Notes under the pieces: model-generated
Seen by the model: only the letters and a program-made list of their open reading frames with translations
What the model was told of the DNA's origin: nothing
Databases searched by the model: none
Program-made: the position numbers and the translations under genes
Part shown: positions 43,413 to 52,264 of the stretch, piece by piece
Layout of the letters: every line of letters begins with the position of its first letter
Position numbering within the stretch: the stretch's first letter is position 1
Assembly: GCF_001297015.1 (NCBI RefSeq)
Contig: NZ_LIGE01000023.1
Location: forward strand, 248,001 to 312,000
Source: Pseudomonas sp. RIT-PI-r
GTDB lineage: Bacteria > Pseudomonadota > Gammaproteobacteria > Pseudomonadales > Pseudomonadaceae
Length of the DNA: 64,000 nucleotides
Direction of reading: 5' to 3'

Positions 43413-44309
43413 ATGAATTCGCTGACACTCCCGGATATCGCCGCGCAGTCCGCTCGCCAAGCCCTACCACTCGAATGGGTGGGCATGCATGGCATTGCAT
43501 TGCCTGTTTTGTTGGAAGGACAACGTTTGACTGCCAAGGCTGATGCGGGGGTTAGTCTTGATAACGGTGAGGCACGGGGCATTCATATGTCGCGACTTTA
43601 TCTGGCATTGGAAGCGCTTGAACAACAGAGCCTTTCCCCTGCTCTACTGCACCAGGTCCTCAAGCGTTTTCTGGACAGCCATGAAGATCTATCCAACTGT
43701 GCCTATCTGAATATTCACACCGATCTGCTGCTCAAAAGACCTGCATTGATCAGTCCATTGTCGGGTTGGAAGTCCTACCCCACGACCATTTCGGCCAGCC
43801 TGAAAAACAAGATGTTCCACGTGGAACTCAAAATCGAAGTGCGCTATTCCTCAACTTGCCCCTGCTCCGCTGCCTTGGCGCGACAGTTGATCCAGCAACA
43901 ATTCATCGACGACTTCGCCAACAAAGACCTTCAACATGCGGACGTTCTGGCTTGGCTCGGCTCCACTCAAGGCATCGTCGCTACGCCTCACAGCCAACGC
44001 AGCACCGCTGAGCTGCATCTACACCTCGACGAGTTCGTCGACGAGTTACCACTGAGCGTAATCATCAATGACGCCGAAGCGGCACTCGGCACCGCCGTTC
44101 AAACCGCCGTGAAACGTGCGGATGAGCAAGCCTTCGCCCTCGCCAACGGGCAAAACCTGATGTTCTGCGAAGATGCCGCCCGACGGTTAAATCTCGCACT
44201 TCGCCGCACACCCGGAGTGAATCAATTCCACCTGCGAGTTATCCACGCCGAAAGTCTGCACGCCCACGACGCCGTCGCCGAAAGCCATTGGCAGCGTGAG
44301 CAAGCATGA
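43413..44309 (+). CDS. folE2: GTP cyclohydrolase FolE2 (type IB)
   Basis: A 298-residue enzyme that converts GTP to dihydroneopterin triphosphate, the first step of folate synthesis. It belongs to the IB type, which works with metals other than zinc. The active-site Cys is in YSSTCPCSAALAR (about residues 148-160); VELKIEVRYS and NLMFCEDAARRL are further family marks. The ATG at 43413 gives MNSLTLPDI; an ATG at 43401 lacks a ribosome site. It overlaps znuC by 4 bases and leads a six-gene operon. Confidence 0.95.
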   Translation: MNSLTLPDIAAQSARQALPLEWVGMHGIALPVLLEGQRLTAKADAGVSLDNGEARGIHMSRLYLALEALEQQSLSPALLHQVLKRFLDSHEDLSNCAYLNIHTDLLLKRPALISPLSGWKSYPTTISASLKNKMFHVELKIEVRYSSTCPCSAALARQLIQQQFIDDFANKDLQHADVLAWLGSTQGIVATPHSQRSTAELHLHLDEFVDELPLSVIINDAEAALGTAVQTAVKRADEQAFALANGQNLMFCEDAARRLNLALRRTPGVNQFHLRVIHAESLHAHDAVAESHWQREQA

Positions 44310-44974
44310 TCCGCTGCCAATCCCTGAGCTGGGGCGCCCCGGGCCAACCGCTCACTGCCACCCTGAATCTTGAGTTAGAAAGCGGCAGCCTCACGGCCAT
44401 CATCGGCGCCAACGGCTGCGGCAAGAGCAGTCTTTTGAAAGTCATTGCAGGGCTGCAAAAGCCTTTGGCGGGCAGAGTCAGTCTGAGTGTTCCACGCCAA
44501 AGCGGATTGTCATTCCTCCCCCAGCAACAGCATCTCGACCGCCAATTCCCCATCAGCCTTGAAGAGTTGATCGCTGCCGGTTTCTGGGGACGCCGACTCT
44601 CAACTCAACTGCGCGCACAACGCCTCAAAAACGCACTGGATAATTGGCACCTGAGCGGTCTCGAACGACGCCCACTCATGGCCCTCTCAGGCGGCGAGTT
44701 ACAACGCGCCCTGCTCGCTCGCTTGAGTCTGACCGACGCCCCCGTCCTGCTTCTTGACGAACCCCACGCCGCCCTCGACGAACTTGGCCAGCAACTGCTC
44801 TGGCAACACCTCCACGCCTGGCACAACGAAGGCCGAACACTCGTCGTCGTCTGCCACGACCTCGCTGCCGTGCGCCAACACATTCCACAAACCTTGCTGA
44901 TCAAAAACCGCGAATGCGTGTACGGCGCCAGCGTTGAATTGATCCAGCAAACCTCACACACAAAGGTCGCCTGA
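44306..44974 (+). CDS. znuC: Zinc ABC transporter ATP-binding protein (ZnuC-like)
   Basis: A 222-residue ABC ATPase. Walker A is IGANGCGKSSLL, the signature is LSGGELQRALLARL, Walker B is VLLLDEPHAALD and the switch His is in VVCHDLAAV. It is shorter than the main ZnuC of Pseudomonas and shares no neighbours with zur, so it is a second metal importer. It overlaps folE2 by 4 bases (ATGA) and the permease by 1. Zinc is inferred from the binding protein two genes on and from the Zur box. Confidence 0.88.
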   Translation: MIRCQSLSWGAPGQPLTATLNLELESGSLTAIIGANGCGKSSLLKVIAGLQKPLAGRVSLSVPRQSGLSFLPQQQHLDRQFPISLEELIAAGFWGRRLSTQLRAQRLKNALDNWHLSGLERRPLMALSGGELQRALLARLSLTDAPVLLLDEPHAALDELGQQLLWQHLHAWHNEGRTLVVVCHDLAAVRQHIPQTLLIKNRECVYGASVELIQQTSHTKVA

Positions 44975-45840
44975 TGCTCGCCGCCGTCCACTTATGGCAA
45001 CCGTTCAACGAGTTCGTGTTCATGCGCCGCGCCCTGCTGGGTGGTTTGGTATTGGCCTGCAGCACGGCGCCATTGGGTGTGTTTTTAATCCTGCGACGGA
45101 TGAGCCTGATTGGAGACGCAGTGGCCCACGGCATCCTCCCGGGCGCCGCATTGGGATTCTGGTTTGCTGGTCTGAGTCTCCCCGCATTGACATTCGGCGG
45201 TCTCGGCGCCGGCCTGAGCATGGCTGGTCTTGCTGCCTGGATTACCCGCCGCACCGGTCTGCGCGAAGACGCGAGCCTCGCTGCGATCTACCCGATCTCC
45301 CTCGCCAGCGGCGTGCTGATTCTGGGTATCGCCGGCAAACGCCTCGACCTTCTCCATCTGCTATTTGGCTCGGCATTGGCTGTCGACGGCCCGACGCTCA
45401 CCGGCATGTTGTGGGTTTCGGGATTCAGTCTGATCGCCATGACGCTGATCTACAAACCACTGTTACTGGACACTCTCGACCCGCTGTTCCTGCGAACCGT
45501 CAGCCGCCTCGGCCCAATTGCCCACGGCGTATTCCTGACTTTGGTGGTGCTCAATCTGGTGATCGGTTTCCAGGCCATCGGCGCGCTGATGGTGGTTGGA
45601 CTGATGATGCTCCCCGCTGCCGCTTCGCGATTCTGGAGCCGTCGTCTGCCGATGCTGATCGCGATTTCCACGGTCATCGGTTCTCTCTCGGTCTGGTTCG
45701 GCTTGCTGCTGTCGTTCTATTACTCGCTGCCAAGCGGCCCGGCCATCGTGCTGGTCGCGGGCGTGGGTTATCTGCTGTCGGTGGTGTTCGGGCCGGTTCA
45801 CGGTTTGTTACGCCGCCCGCCTTTGCTCACATCCCAATGA
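44974..45840 (+). CDS. znuB: Zinc ABC transporter permease (ZnuB-like, ABC-3 family)
   Basis: A 288-residue inner-membrane permease of the ABC-3 family. It has about eight hydrophobic helices, with LGVFLILRRMSLIGDAVAHGILPGAA (split) near the start and IGFQAIGALMVVGLMMLPAAAS near the end, both typical of ZnuB/MntB proteins. It carries metal across the inner membrane with the ZnuC- and ZnuA-like partners. It overlaps znuC by one base (TGATG). Confidence 0.92.
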   Translation: MLAAVHLWQPFNEFVFMRRALLGGLVLACSTAPLGVFLILRRMSLIGDAVAHGILPGAALGFWFAGLSLPALTFGGLGAGLSMAGLAAWITRRTGLREDASLAAIYPISLASGVLILGIAGKRLDLLHLLFGSALAVDGPTLTGMLWVSGFSLIAMTLIYKPLLLDTLDPLFLRTVSRLGPIAHGVFLTLVVLNLVIGFQAIGALMVVGLMMLPAAASRFWSRRLPMLIAISTVIGSLSVWFGLLLSFYYSLPSGPAIVLVAGVGYLLSVVFGPVHGLLRRPPLLTSQ

Positions 45841-45851
45841 GGTGTTTCCCG

Positions 45852-46727
45852 ATGCGCGCTCTACTCGTGTTGTTCAGCTTGATGCTGTCGATGTCATTGT
45901 CGGCGGCGGAAAAATTACCGGTGGTGACCAGCTTCAGCATCCTCGCCGACATGGTGCATCAAGTCGGCGGTGAGCATATTCAGATCACCAACATGGTCGG
46001 CCCGGACGCTGACGCTCACACCTACGAGCCGACACCGGACGATGCCAAAGCGTTGCTTGGCGCAAAATTGATCATCAAGAACGGTCTCGGTTTCGAGCCC
46101 TGGCTGGATCGACTGGTGACCAGCACCGAGACCAAAGCCACCGTCATCAGTGCCAGCCATGGCGTGATTCCCCGATCACTGGATGAGGACGGCGAAACCG
46201 TTCCCGACCCGCACGCCTGGCACAACCTGGCGAATGCCGAGTTGTACGTCGCCAACATCACCAAGGCACTGACCGCTGCCGACCCGGCGAACAAGGCCGA
46301 CTACGAACGTAACAGCAAAGCCTATCTGAAGCAGATCTACGCCTTGCTCGCCGAAGCCAAAACCAAACTCGGTTCGTTGCCACCGGGCAACCGCAAGATC
46401 GTCACCAGCCATGATGCGTTTGGTTACCTCGGTCAGGCCTATGGCATTGACTTCATGGCGCCCCAAGGTTTGTCCACCGAGCGCGAACCCTCGGCCGCCG
46501 AAGTCGCTGCGCTGATCACGCAGATTCGCCAGGCCAAGGTCAAAGCGGTGTTCATGGAAAACATCAAGGATGCGCGTCTGCTCAAACAGATTGCCGATGA
46601 AAGCGGCGCACACATCGGCGGTACGCTGTACTCGGATGCCCTCGCCACGAATGGTCCGGCCAGTACTTTCACTGGCCTGTTCGAATACAACCTCGACACC
46701 CTATACGACGCGCTGAGCCGACCATGA
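45852..46727 (+). CDS. znuA: Zinc ABC transporter substrate-binding protein (ZnuA-like)
   Basis: About 291 residues: a signal peptide (MRALLVLFSLMLSMSLSAA) then a cluster A-I metal-binding protein. Likely ligands are His in ADAHTYEPTPDD, His in DPHAWHN, His in VTSHDAFGYLG, and Asp in LYSDALAT. His rather than Glu at the third position points to zinc, not manganese. The acidic, His-rich loop of E. coli ZnuA is absent. The start at 45852 has GAGG before it; an ATG at 45837 overlaps the permease stop and is the alternative. It overlaps the next gene by 4 bases. Confidence 0.9.
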   Translation: MRALLVLFSLMLSMSLSAAEKLPVVTSFSILADMVHQVGGEHIQITNMVGPDADAHTYEPTPDDAKALLGAKLIIKNGLGFEPWLDRLVTSTETKATVISASHGVIPRSLDEDGETVPDPHAWHNLANAELYVANITKALTAADPANKADYERNSKAYLKQIYALLAEAKTKLGSLPPGNRKIVTSHDAFGYLGQAYGIDFMAPQGLSTEREPSAAEVAALITQIRQAKVKAVFMENIKDARLLKQIADESGAHIGGTLYSDALATNGPASTFTGLFEYNLDTLYDALSRP

Positions 46728-47284
46728 TCCGCAAGAATCCTTCAGGCGATTTACCGCAAATTGCCGAGTCGGCCTACGTCGATAAAACCGCAATCATCTG
46801 CGGCAAAGTGGTGATTGGCGAGAACGTCTTCGTCGGCCCCTACGCAGTCATTCGCGCAGACGAAGTGGACGCCACGGGTGAAATGGAGCCGATCACCGTT
46901 GGCGCCAATTCGAACATCCAGGACGGCGTGGTGATTCACTCCAAATCCGGCGCGGCAGTCACCATCGGCGAATTCACATCCATCGCGCACCGCTCGATCG
47001 TGCATGGCCCGTGCGTGGTCGGCGATCGCGTGTTCATCGGTTTCAACAGCGTGTTGTTCAACTGCGTGGTCGGTGACGGCTGTGTAGTGCGGCACAACTC
47101 GGTGGTCGATGGCAGGGATTTGCCCGACGCGTTTTACGTGCCCTCCACCACCCGTATCGGCCCGAACACCGACCTCTCGCAATTCCCGCCAGTGAGCGTC
47201 AGCGCCTCGGAGTTTTCCGAAGACGTGGCGCGCACCAATGTCGATCTGGTGCGTGGCTACAAAGCCTTGCAGAACGAGTTCTGA
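46724..47284 (+). CDS. Gamma-class carbonic anhydrase family protein
   Basis: A 186-residue left-handed beta-helix protein with hexapeptide repeats (KVVIGENVFVGPYAVIRAD, VVGDRVFIGFNSVLFNCVVG in part). The three metal-binding His of the family are present in GVVIHSK and SIAHRSIVHGP. Gamma carbonic anhydrases can use iron or cobalt in place of zinc, so it may stand in for the zinc-only beta enzyme in zinc starvation. It lies in the folE2-pyrC2 operon with a 4-base overlap to znuA and 3 bases before pyrC2, like P. aeruginosa PA5540. Confidence 0.92.
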   Translation: MIRKNPSGDLPQIAESAYVDKTAIICGKVVIGENVFVGPYAVIRADEVDATGEMEPITVGANSNIQDGVVIHSKSGAAVTIGEFTSIAHRSIVHGPCVVGDRVFIGFNSVLFNCVVGDGCVVRHNSVVDGRDLPDAFYVPSTTRIGPNTDLSQFPPVSVSASEFSEDVARTNVDLVRGYKALQNEF

Positions 47285-47287
47285 ACC

Positions 47288-48619
47288 ATGAGCAGCGTAC
47301 TGATTCGCAACGCCAGGCTGATCAACGAAGGGTGCGAATTCGACGCTGATCTATTGGTCAGCAACGGGCGCATCGTCAAGATCGCGCGCAGTATCGAAGG
47401 CGAAAACGCCACGGTGGAAATCGACGCGAAAGGCCAATGGCTGCTGCCGGGGATGATTGATGACCAGGTGCATTTTCGTGAGCCGGGTGCTCCGGCCAAG
47501 GGCAGCATTCACACCGAGTCGCGCGCGGCAGTTGTCGGCGGCATTACCAGTTTCATGGACATGCCCAACACAAACCCGGCCACTCTCACCCTCGAAGCAT
47601 TGGCGGATAAAAAGCGCCGGGCGGCGATCAACTCAGTGGCCAATTACGGCTTTCACTTTGGCGTAAGTCGAGACAACCTCGACACGGTAGCCGCACTCAA
47701 TCCGTGCGAAGTGGCCGGCGTGAAAGTGTTCATGGGCGCCTCGACCGGCAACATGCTGGTAGATGATCCGCAGATCCTTGAGCGACTGTTTGCCGGGGTG
47801 CCGACCATTCTGTTGGCTCACTGCGAACACACACCGAGCATCGACGCCAACGCCGCCAATCTGCGCGAGCTGTTCGGTGAGCGCATCCCGCCCGCCGCTC
47901 ACCCGATGATCCGCAATGCCGAGGCGTGTTATCGCTCCTCTTCATTGGCGGTGGAACTCGCCAAACGTCACGGCACGCGCCTGCATGTATTGCACCTCAC
48001 CACTGAGCGCGAATTGGCATTGTTCGAGGACAAACCGTTGGCGCAAAAACGCATTACCGCTGAAGTCTGCCTGCACCATTTGCTGTTCGATGATCGCGAC
48101 TATCCAAGCCTCGGCAACCTGATCAAATGCAATCCGGCGATCAAGAGCCAAGCTGATCGCGATGCCCTGCGTGAAGCATTGAACAGCAACCGGCTGGATG
48201 TCATCGGCAGCGATCACGCGCCGCATACCCGGGAAGAAAAGCAGCGCCCTTATTCGCAGGCGCCTTCTGGGTTGCCACTGGTGCAGCATGCTTTGCCGGC
48301 ATTAATGGAGCTGGTCGCAGACGGTGTTCTGCCAATCACGACGCTGGTGGCAAAGACCAGCCATCGCGTCGCGGATCTGTTTGCAATTCCGGATCGGGGT
48401 TATTTGCGCGAAGGGTATTGGGCGGATCTGGTGTTGGTCGAGCCGCAGACAATGAAAGTTGATCGGCAACCGATTCTGTCGCAGTGCGGATGGACGCCGT
48501 TTGCCGGGCGCAGCTTTCGGCATCGGGTGAGTGTGACAATTGTGTCGGGGCAGATTGCCTGGCGGGAGGGTCGGGTGAACGAGGGGTGTCGCGGGCTGGC
48601 GCTAAGATTTATGCGCTGA
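47288..48619 (+). CDS. pyrC2: Dihydroorotase, second type (PyrC2)
   Basis: A 443-residue amidohydrolase of the pyrimidine pathway that interconverts carbamoyl-aspartate and dihydroorotate. Its metal-site elements are DDQVHFREPG, the Lys in GVKVFMGAST, His in LLAHCEHTP and LHVLHLTTE, and Asp in IGSDHAPHTREEK. In DDQVHFRE the first His of the usual DxHxH motif is Gln; some bacterial dihydroorotases share this. It is the last gene of the zinc-starvation operon, like PA5541 of P. aeruginosa, and probably backs up the zinc-dependent PyrC. Confidence 0.92.
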   Translation: MSSVLIRNARLINEGCEFDADLLVSNGRIVKIARSIEGENATVEIDAKGQWLLPGMIDDQVHFREPGAPAKGSIHTESRAAVVGGITSFMDMPNTNPATLTLEALADKKRRAAINSVANYGFHFGVSRDNLDTVAALNPCEVAGVKVFMGASTGNMLVDDPQILERLFAGVPTILLAHCEHTPSIDANAANLRELFGERIPPAAHPMIRNAEACYRSSSLAVELAKRHGTRLHVLHLTTERELALFEDKPLAQKRITAEVCLHHLLFDDRDYPSLGNLIKCNPAIKSQADRDALREALNSNRLDVIGSDHAPHTREEKQRPYSQAPSGLPLVQHALPALMELVADGVLPITTLVAKTSHRVADLFAIPDRGYLREGYWADLVLVEPQTMKVDRQPILSQCGWTPFAGRSFRHRVSVTIVSGQIAWREGRVNEGCRGLALRFMR

Positions 48620-48630
48620 TTCAAAAACCC

Positions 48631-48722
48631 TGTAGGAGCTGACGAGTGCAACGAGGCTGCGATCTTTTGATCTTGTTTTTACCATCAAGATCAAAGGATC
48701 GCAGCGTGCCGCAGCTCCTACA
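48631..48722. repeat. REP pair (GTAGGAGCTGCCG family)
   Basis: Inverted copies (TGTAGGAGCTGACGAGTGCA and GCAGCGTGCCGCAGCTCCTA) between the convergent pyrC2 and DUF3617 genes. The left copy is degenerate. Confidence 0.85.
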
Positions 48723-48731
48723 GGGGATGTT

Positions 48732-49250
48732 TTAGGCGCGGGGTTTAACGGCGCCGCAATCCTGGCCCAGCCAGACAGCACGGGTTTCCAGGCTGCCCTT
48801 CTGATTGATCCCGATCGCGTTGAACGTGCCGTTGGCCACGGTGGTGAACTCGCGATCACTGAGGAACGTCGCCACCCCGGTGCCCTGCGCTTTCGGGCAA
48901 CTGAAGCGGAATTTCCACTGGTTGCCGGTGCGGTCGGTGATCTGCTGTTTGCAGCCCGATTGCGGATCGGCCAGCGGGATATCGTTGGTCGCCACCTGTT
49001 CGGGCGTCAGACACGCGCGAATACCTTTGCCGCCGATATTGATCCCGTTCTTCTCCAGCGCCGCGCGCTGTTGCGGGGTCATCTGCCCTTGCAGCTGACC
49101 GAGGATCGATTGCACATCCATCGGCTGGTCATCGACCTTGACGTTGCTCGATGTCATTTCCCACAGCCCCGGCTGCAGCATCTGCGCCTGCGCAACCACC
49201 GGCAATGCCAAACCCAGGCCCAGCGCCAAACCCAGCAGACGAACGTTCAT
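48732..49250 (-). CDS. DUF3617 domain-containing periplasmic protein
   Basis: A 172-residue protein with a signal peptide (about residues 1-22, ending AQA) and a DUF3617 domain: MLQPGLWEMTSS at the start, KGIRACLTPEQV in the middle and a Cys-containing C-terminal half (FRFSCPKAQG, WLGQDCG). The family is periplasmic and of unknown function. It diverges from the cardiolipin synthase gene. Confidence 0.87.
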   Translation of the reverse strand: MNVRLLGLALGLGLALPVVAQAQMLQPGLWEMTSSNVKVDDQPMDVQSILGQLQGQMTPQQRAALEKNGINIGGKGIRACLTPEQVATNDIPLADPQSGCKQQITDRTGNQWKFRFSCPKAQGTGVATFLSDREFTTVANGTFNAIGINQKGSLETRAVWLGQDCGAVKPRA

Positions 49251-49381
49251 CGAAAAACTCCTGATCAGTAGTGGCCGTTAGACGTCGGCCGGTTGCTTCG
49301 GTTCATGCACCAATTAAATAGCGACATTCGCGACAGAACATGGTCTGTTAAGCATTGAATCTTCCGGAGCAAGGCTGCCCC

Positions 49382-50821
49382 ATGGATTATTTTGGACCGC
49401 ACATTTTCGGTTATCTGATCGCCCTGATACACACCCTCGGCTTGATCGCCGCCGTTCATGCGGTGCTCACCGTGCGCACAGCTCAAGGCTCGATCGCCTG
49501 GGCATTGTCGCTGATCTTCATTCCCTACCTCACGCTAATTCCGTATCTGGTGTTCGGTCGCAGTACCTTCGATGGTTATATCAAGGCGCGGCGCCAGGCC
49601 AACGAACAGATGCGTCAGGCGATCTCCGAACTGAACTGGCGCCCATGGGTGGAAGAAGCCCTCACCGCGCGCGCCTCCAGTGCCTACGCCTCGTTACGCG
49701 CAATGCCCAAACTGGGGCGTATGCCGTGCCTGGCCAACAATGAAGTGCAGCTATTGGTGAACGGCACCGCCACGTTCGATGCGATTTTTCAGGCGATCGA
49801 TCAGGCGAAAGAAGCCGTGCTGATCCAGTTTTTCATCATCCACGACGATCGACTTGGCCAACGCCTGCGCGATTTGCTGCTGAAGAAAGCCGCCGCAGGC
49901 GTCTCGATTCACTTGCTCTACGACGGCATCGGCAGCCACGCCCTGCCCCATAGTTATGTGCAGACACTGCGCGATGGCGGCGTCGAAGTGAAAGCCTTCG
50001 CTACACGCAGCGGCTGGCTCAATCGCTTTCAGGTCAATTTCCGTAATCACCGCAAAATCGTCGTGGTCGATGGCGTGGTGGGATTTGTCGGCGGGCATAA
50101 CGTCGGCGACGAATACCTGGGCGAGAAACCACCGCTGGCTCCGTGGCGCGATACCCACGTCAAAGTCCGTGGCCCGGTGGTGGCGTGCATGCAGGAGTCG
50201 TTCGCCGAAGACTGGTTCTGGGCCGCACGCACCCTGCCGCCGCTGATCCTGCCTGATGAATACCCTGACGACGGCGTGCTCTGCCAACTGCTTGCCAGCG
50301 GCCCGGCAGACGCCTACGAAACCTGCTCGCTGTTCTTCGTCGAGGCGATCCATGCGGCGACCGAACGGGTGTGGATCACCAGCCCGTATTTCATCCCCGA
50401 TGAAGCGGTGTTCGCCGCGCTGAGACTGGCGGTACTGCGCGGCGTCGATGTGCGGTTGCTGCTGCCGTCGCGCCCCGATCACCGCATCGTCTATGCCGCC
50501 TCCAGCCTTTATGCCTTTGAAGCGGTGCGTGCAGGCGTGCGCGTGTTCCGCTATGAACCTGGGTTCCTGCATCAGAAAGTGGTGTTGATCGACAGCGAAA
50601 TCAGCGCCATCGGCAGCGCAAATCTGGATAACCGCTCGTTCCGCCTGAACTTCGAAGTGATGCTGCTGACGGTCGACAGCGACTTTGCTGCCAGCGTGGA
50701 ACAGATGCTCAATCAGGATTTCGAGCAGTCCTACGAAATCGCCAAAGAAGAAAGCCGGGAGATCCACCGCCTGCAACAACTCGGCATGCGGATCGCCCGG
50801 CTGATTTCACCGATTCTCTGA
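49382..50821 (+). CDS. cls: Cardiolipin synthase
   Basis: A 479-residue membrane phospholipase D-type enzyme. Two N-terminal helices (about residues 8-28 and 38-58) anchor it; two HKD motifs follow, [10 protein letters not shown] with GGHN and [10 protein letters not shown] with [10 protein letters not shown]. It joins two phosphatidylglycerol molecules to cardiolipin, as E. coli ClsA. The ATG at 49382 gives [12 protein letters not shown], the usual start; an in-frame codon at 49355 is not supported. Confidence 0.93.
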   Translation: MDYFGPHIFGYLIALIHTLGLIAAVHAVLTVRTAQGSIAWALSLIFIPYLTLIPYLVFGRSTFDGYIKARRQANEQMRQAISELNWRPWVEEALTARASSAYASLRAMPKLGRMPCLANNEVQLLVNGTATFDAIFQAIDQAKEAVLIQFFIIHDDRLGQRLRDLLLKKAAAGVSIHLLYDGIGSHALPHSYVQTLRDGGVEVKAFATRSGWLNRFQVNFRNHRKIVVVDGVVGFVGGHNVGDEYLGEKPPLAPWRDTHVKVRGPVVACMQESFAEDWFWAARTLPPLILPDEYPDDGVLCQLLASGPADAYETCSLFFVEAIHAATERVWITSPYFIPDEAVFAALRLAVLRGVDVRLLLPSRPDHRIVYAASSLYAFEAVRAGVRVFRYEPGFLHQKVVLIDSEISAIGSANLDNRSFRLNFEVMLLTVDSDFAASVEQMLNQDFEQSYEIAKEESREIHRLQQLGMRIARLISPIL

Positions 50822-50852
50822 ACCCCCTCTCCCACACGGAGAGGGAAGCCGC

Positions 50853-52040
50853 TTATGGGTTATAGATGTCGTCCCGTGTCCATGGCAGTTCATGGCTGCC
50901 ATCCGCGTGCGCCTTGACCGCGAGGATCTGGTGCAGATTGATCCAGCCGCGCGCAAACGCGTAGGCGCAACCAGCCAGATACAAACGCCAGATGCGCAGG
51001 GCCTGATCCGGCACCAGTTTGCCCGCGGCTTCAAGGTTGTCCTCCAGCCGCTCGCTCCAGTGATCCAGCGTGCGCGCGTAGTGCAGGCGCAGACTTTCGA
51101 CGTCGACAATCTCCAGCCCCGCTTCGCTGATCTCCGCTGAAATCATCGACAGGTGCGGCAACTCGCCGTTGGGGAACACATACTTCTCGATGAATTCCCC
51201 GGCACCGCGTCCCACCGGACGGCCATCGGTGTGCTTGGCGGTGATGCCGTGGTTCATCACCAGCCCGCCCTCCTTCACCGCGCCGAACAGGGTCTTGCAG
51301 TACTCGGCCAGATTGGCGTGACCGACGTGTTCGAACATGCCGACGCTAACCACCTTGTCGAAGCGCCCGTCTTGGGGCAGATCACGATAGTCGAGCAGTT
51401 GCAGTTCGATCTGGTCTTCCAGGCCCTCGGCTTTGACTCGCTCGCGCGCCAGTTCCAGTTGTTCCTTGCTCAGGGTGATGCCGAAGACTTTCGCCCCGAA
51501 CTCTCGCGCGGCATACCGCGCCAGCCCGCCCCAACCGCAACCGACATCCAACAGGTATTCGCCCGGCTGCAAACGCAGCTTGCGGCATAAATGACGGAAT
51601 TTGGCTTGTTGCGCCTGCTCGAGGGATTCGCTGCCCGTTTCGAAATACGCGCAGGAATACGCCATGTCGCTGTCCAGCCAGAGCTGGTAGAACGCGTTGG
51701 ACAGGTCGTAGTGGTAGGAAATGGCTTTGGCGTCGGTTTCCTTGTCGTGCAAGGCCCGCACCGGCTGATTGTCGTCATCGTCGCCGAGCAATGCATTACT
51801 CAATTCGTCGCAGACCCGGATGACTTCGCTGATCGAGCCCTCCAGTTCAAGCTTGCCTTCGACGAATGCCGCTCCCAGCGCATCAAGGCTTGGGTGGGTG
51901 AACTGGGTGACCATCTGCGGGTCCTTGACCACGATGGTGACGCTGGGCGTCGGCCCCAGATTGAACTCATGGCCGTCCCAGAGTCGCAGGCGAAGCGGCA
52001 GCTGCAGATTCTGTAAGGCCGGTGGAAGTTGCGCGAGCAT
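50853..52040 (-). CDS. cfaB: Cyclopropane-fatty-acyl-phospholipid synthase (CfaB type)
   Basis: A 395-residue enzyme that adds a methylene bridge to unsaturated acyl chains of membrane lipids with S-adenosylmethionine. The SAM site is LLDVGCGWGGLARYAA (about residues 160-175), followed by GITLSKEQ and VSVGMFEHVG; the bicarbonate/active-site Cys region is YSCAYFETG. The first 110 residues form the lipid-binding part. The sequence resembles P. putida CfaB closely, starting MLAQLPPALQ. It is convergent with cls, another membrane-lipid gene. Confidence 0.92.
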   Translation of the reverse strand: MLAQLPPALQNLQLPLRLRLWDGHEFNLGPTPSVTIVVKDPQMVTQFTHPSLDALGAAFVEGKLELEGSISEVIRVCDELSNALLGDDDDNQPVRALHDKETDAKAISYHYDLSNAFYQLWLDSDMAYSCAYFETGSESLEQAQQAKFRHLCRKLRLQPGEYLLDVGCGWGGLARYAAREFGAKVFGITLSKEQLELARERVKAEGLEDQIELQLLDYRDLPQDGRFDKVVSVGMFEHVGHANLAEYCKTLFGAVKEGGLVMNHGITAKHTDGRPVGRGAGEFIEKYVFPNGELPHLSMISAEISEAGLEIVDVESLRLHYARTLDHWSERLEDNLEAAGKLVPDQALRIWRLYLAGCAYAFARGWINLHQILAVKAHADGSHELPWTRDDIYNP

Positions 52041-52264
52041 GGAAAATCCCCCTTGTTTCAGACCGTCAGATCTGAGGCTAGACCATCCTGGAAAAATAGC
52101 AGGCTATCGATTTGATTAGCCAAAACTATCGTTGCAGACGCTCCAGCAAGCCTTCCTGAAACTACTGTTTCAACCCGCTAACAGCTTGCAGCGGCGCGCC
52201 CTCACCCTAAATGACTGCTAACGCGGCGCACAGTTCAGCCAATGCAGCGTAGGGGTCGAAGAGT

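Noticed and set aside
44994..45851. Long N-terminal extension of the ZnuA-like protein by upstream open frame
   Set aside because: The frame overlaps the permease gene almost completely and gives a low-complexity Arg-rich sequence; the signal peptide starts at 45852.
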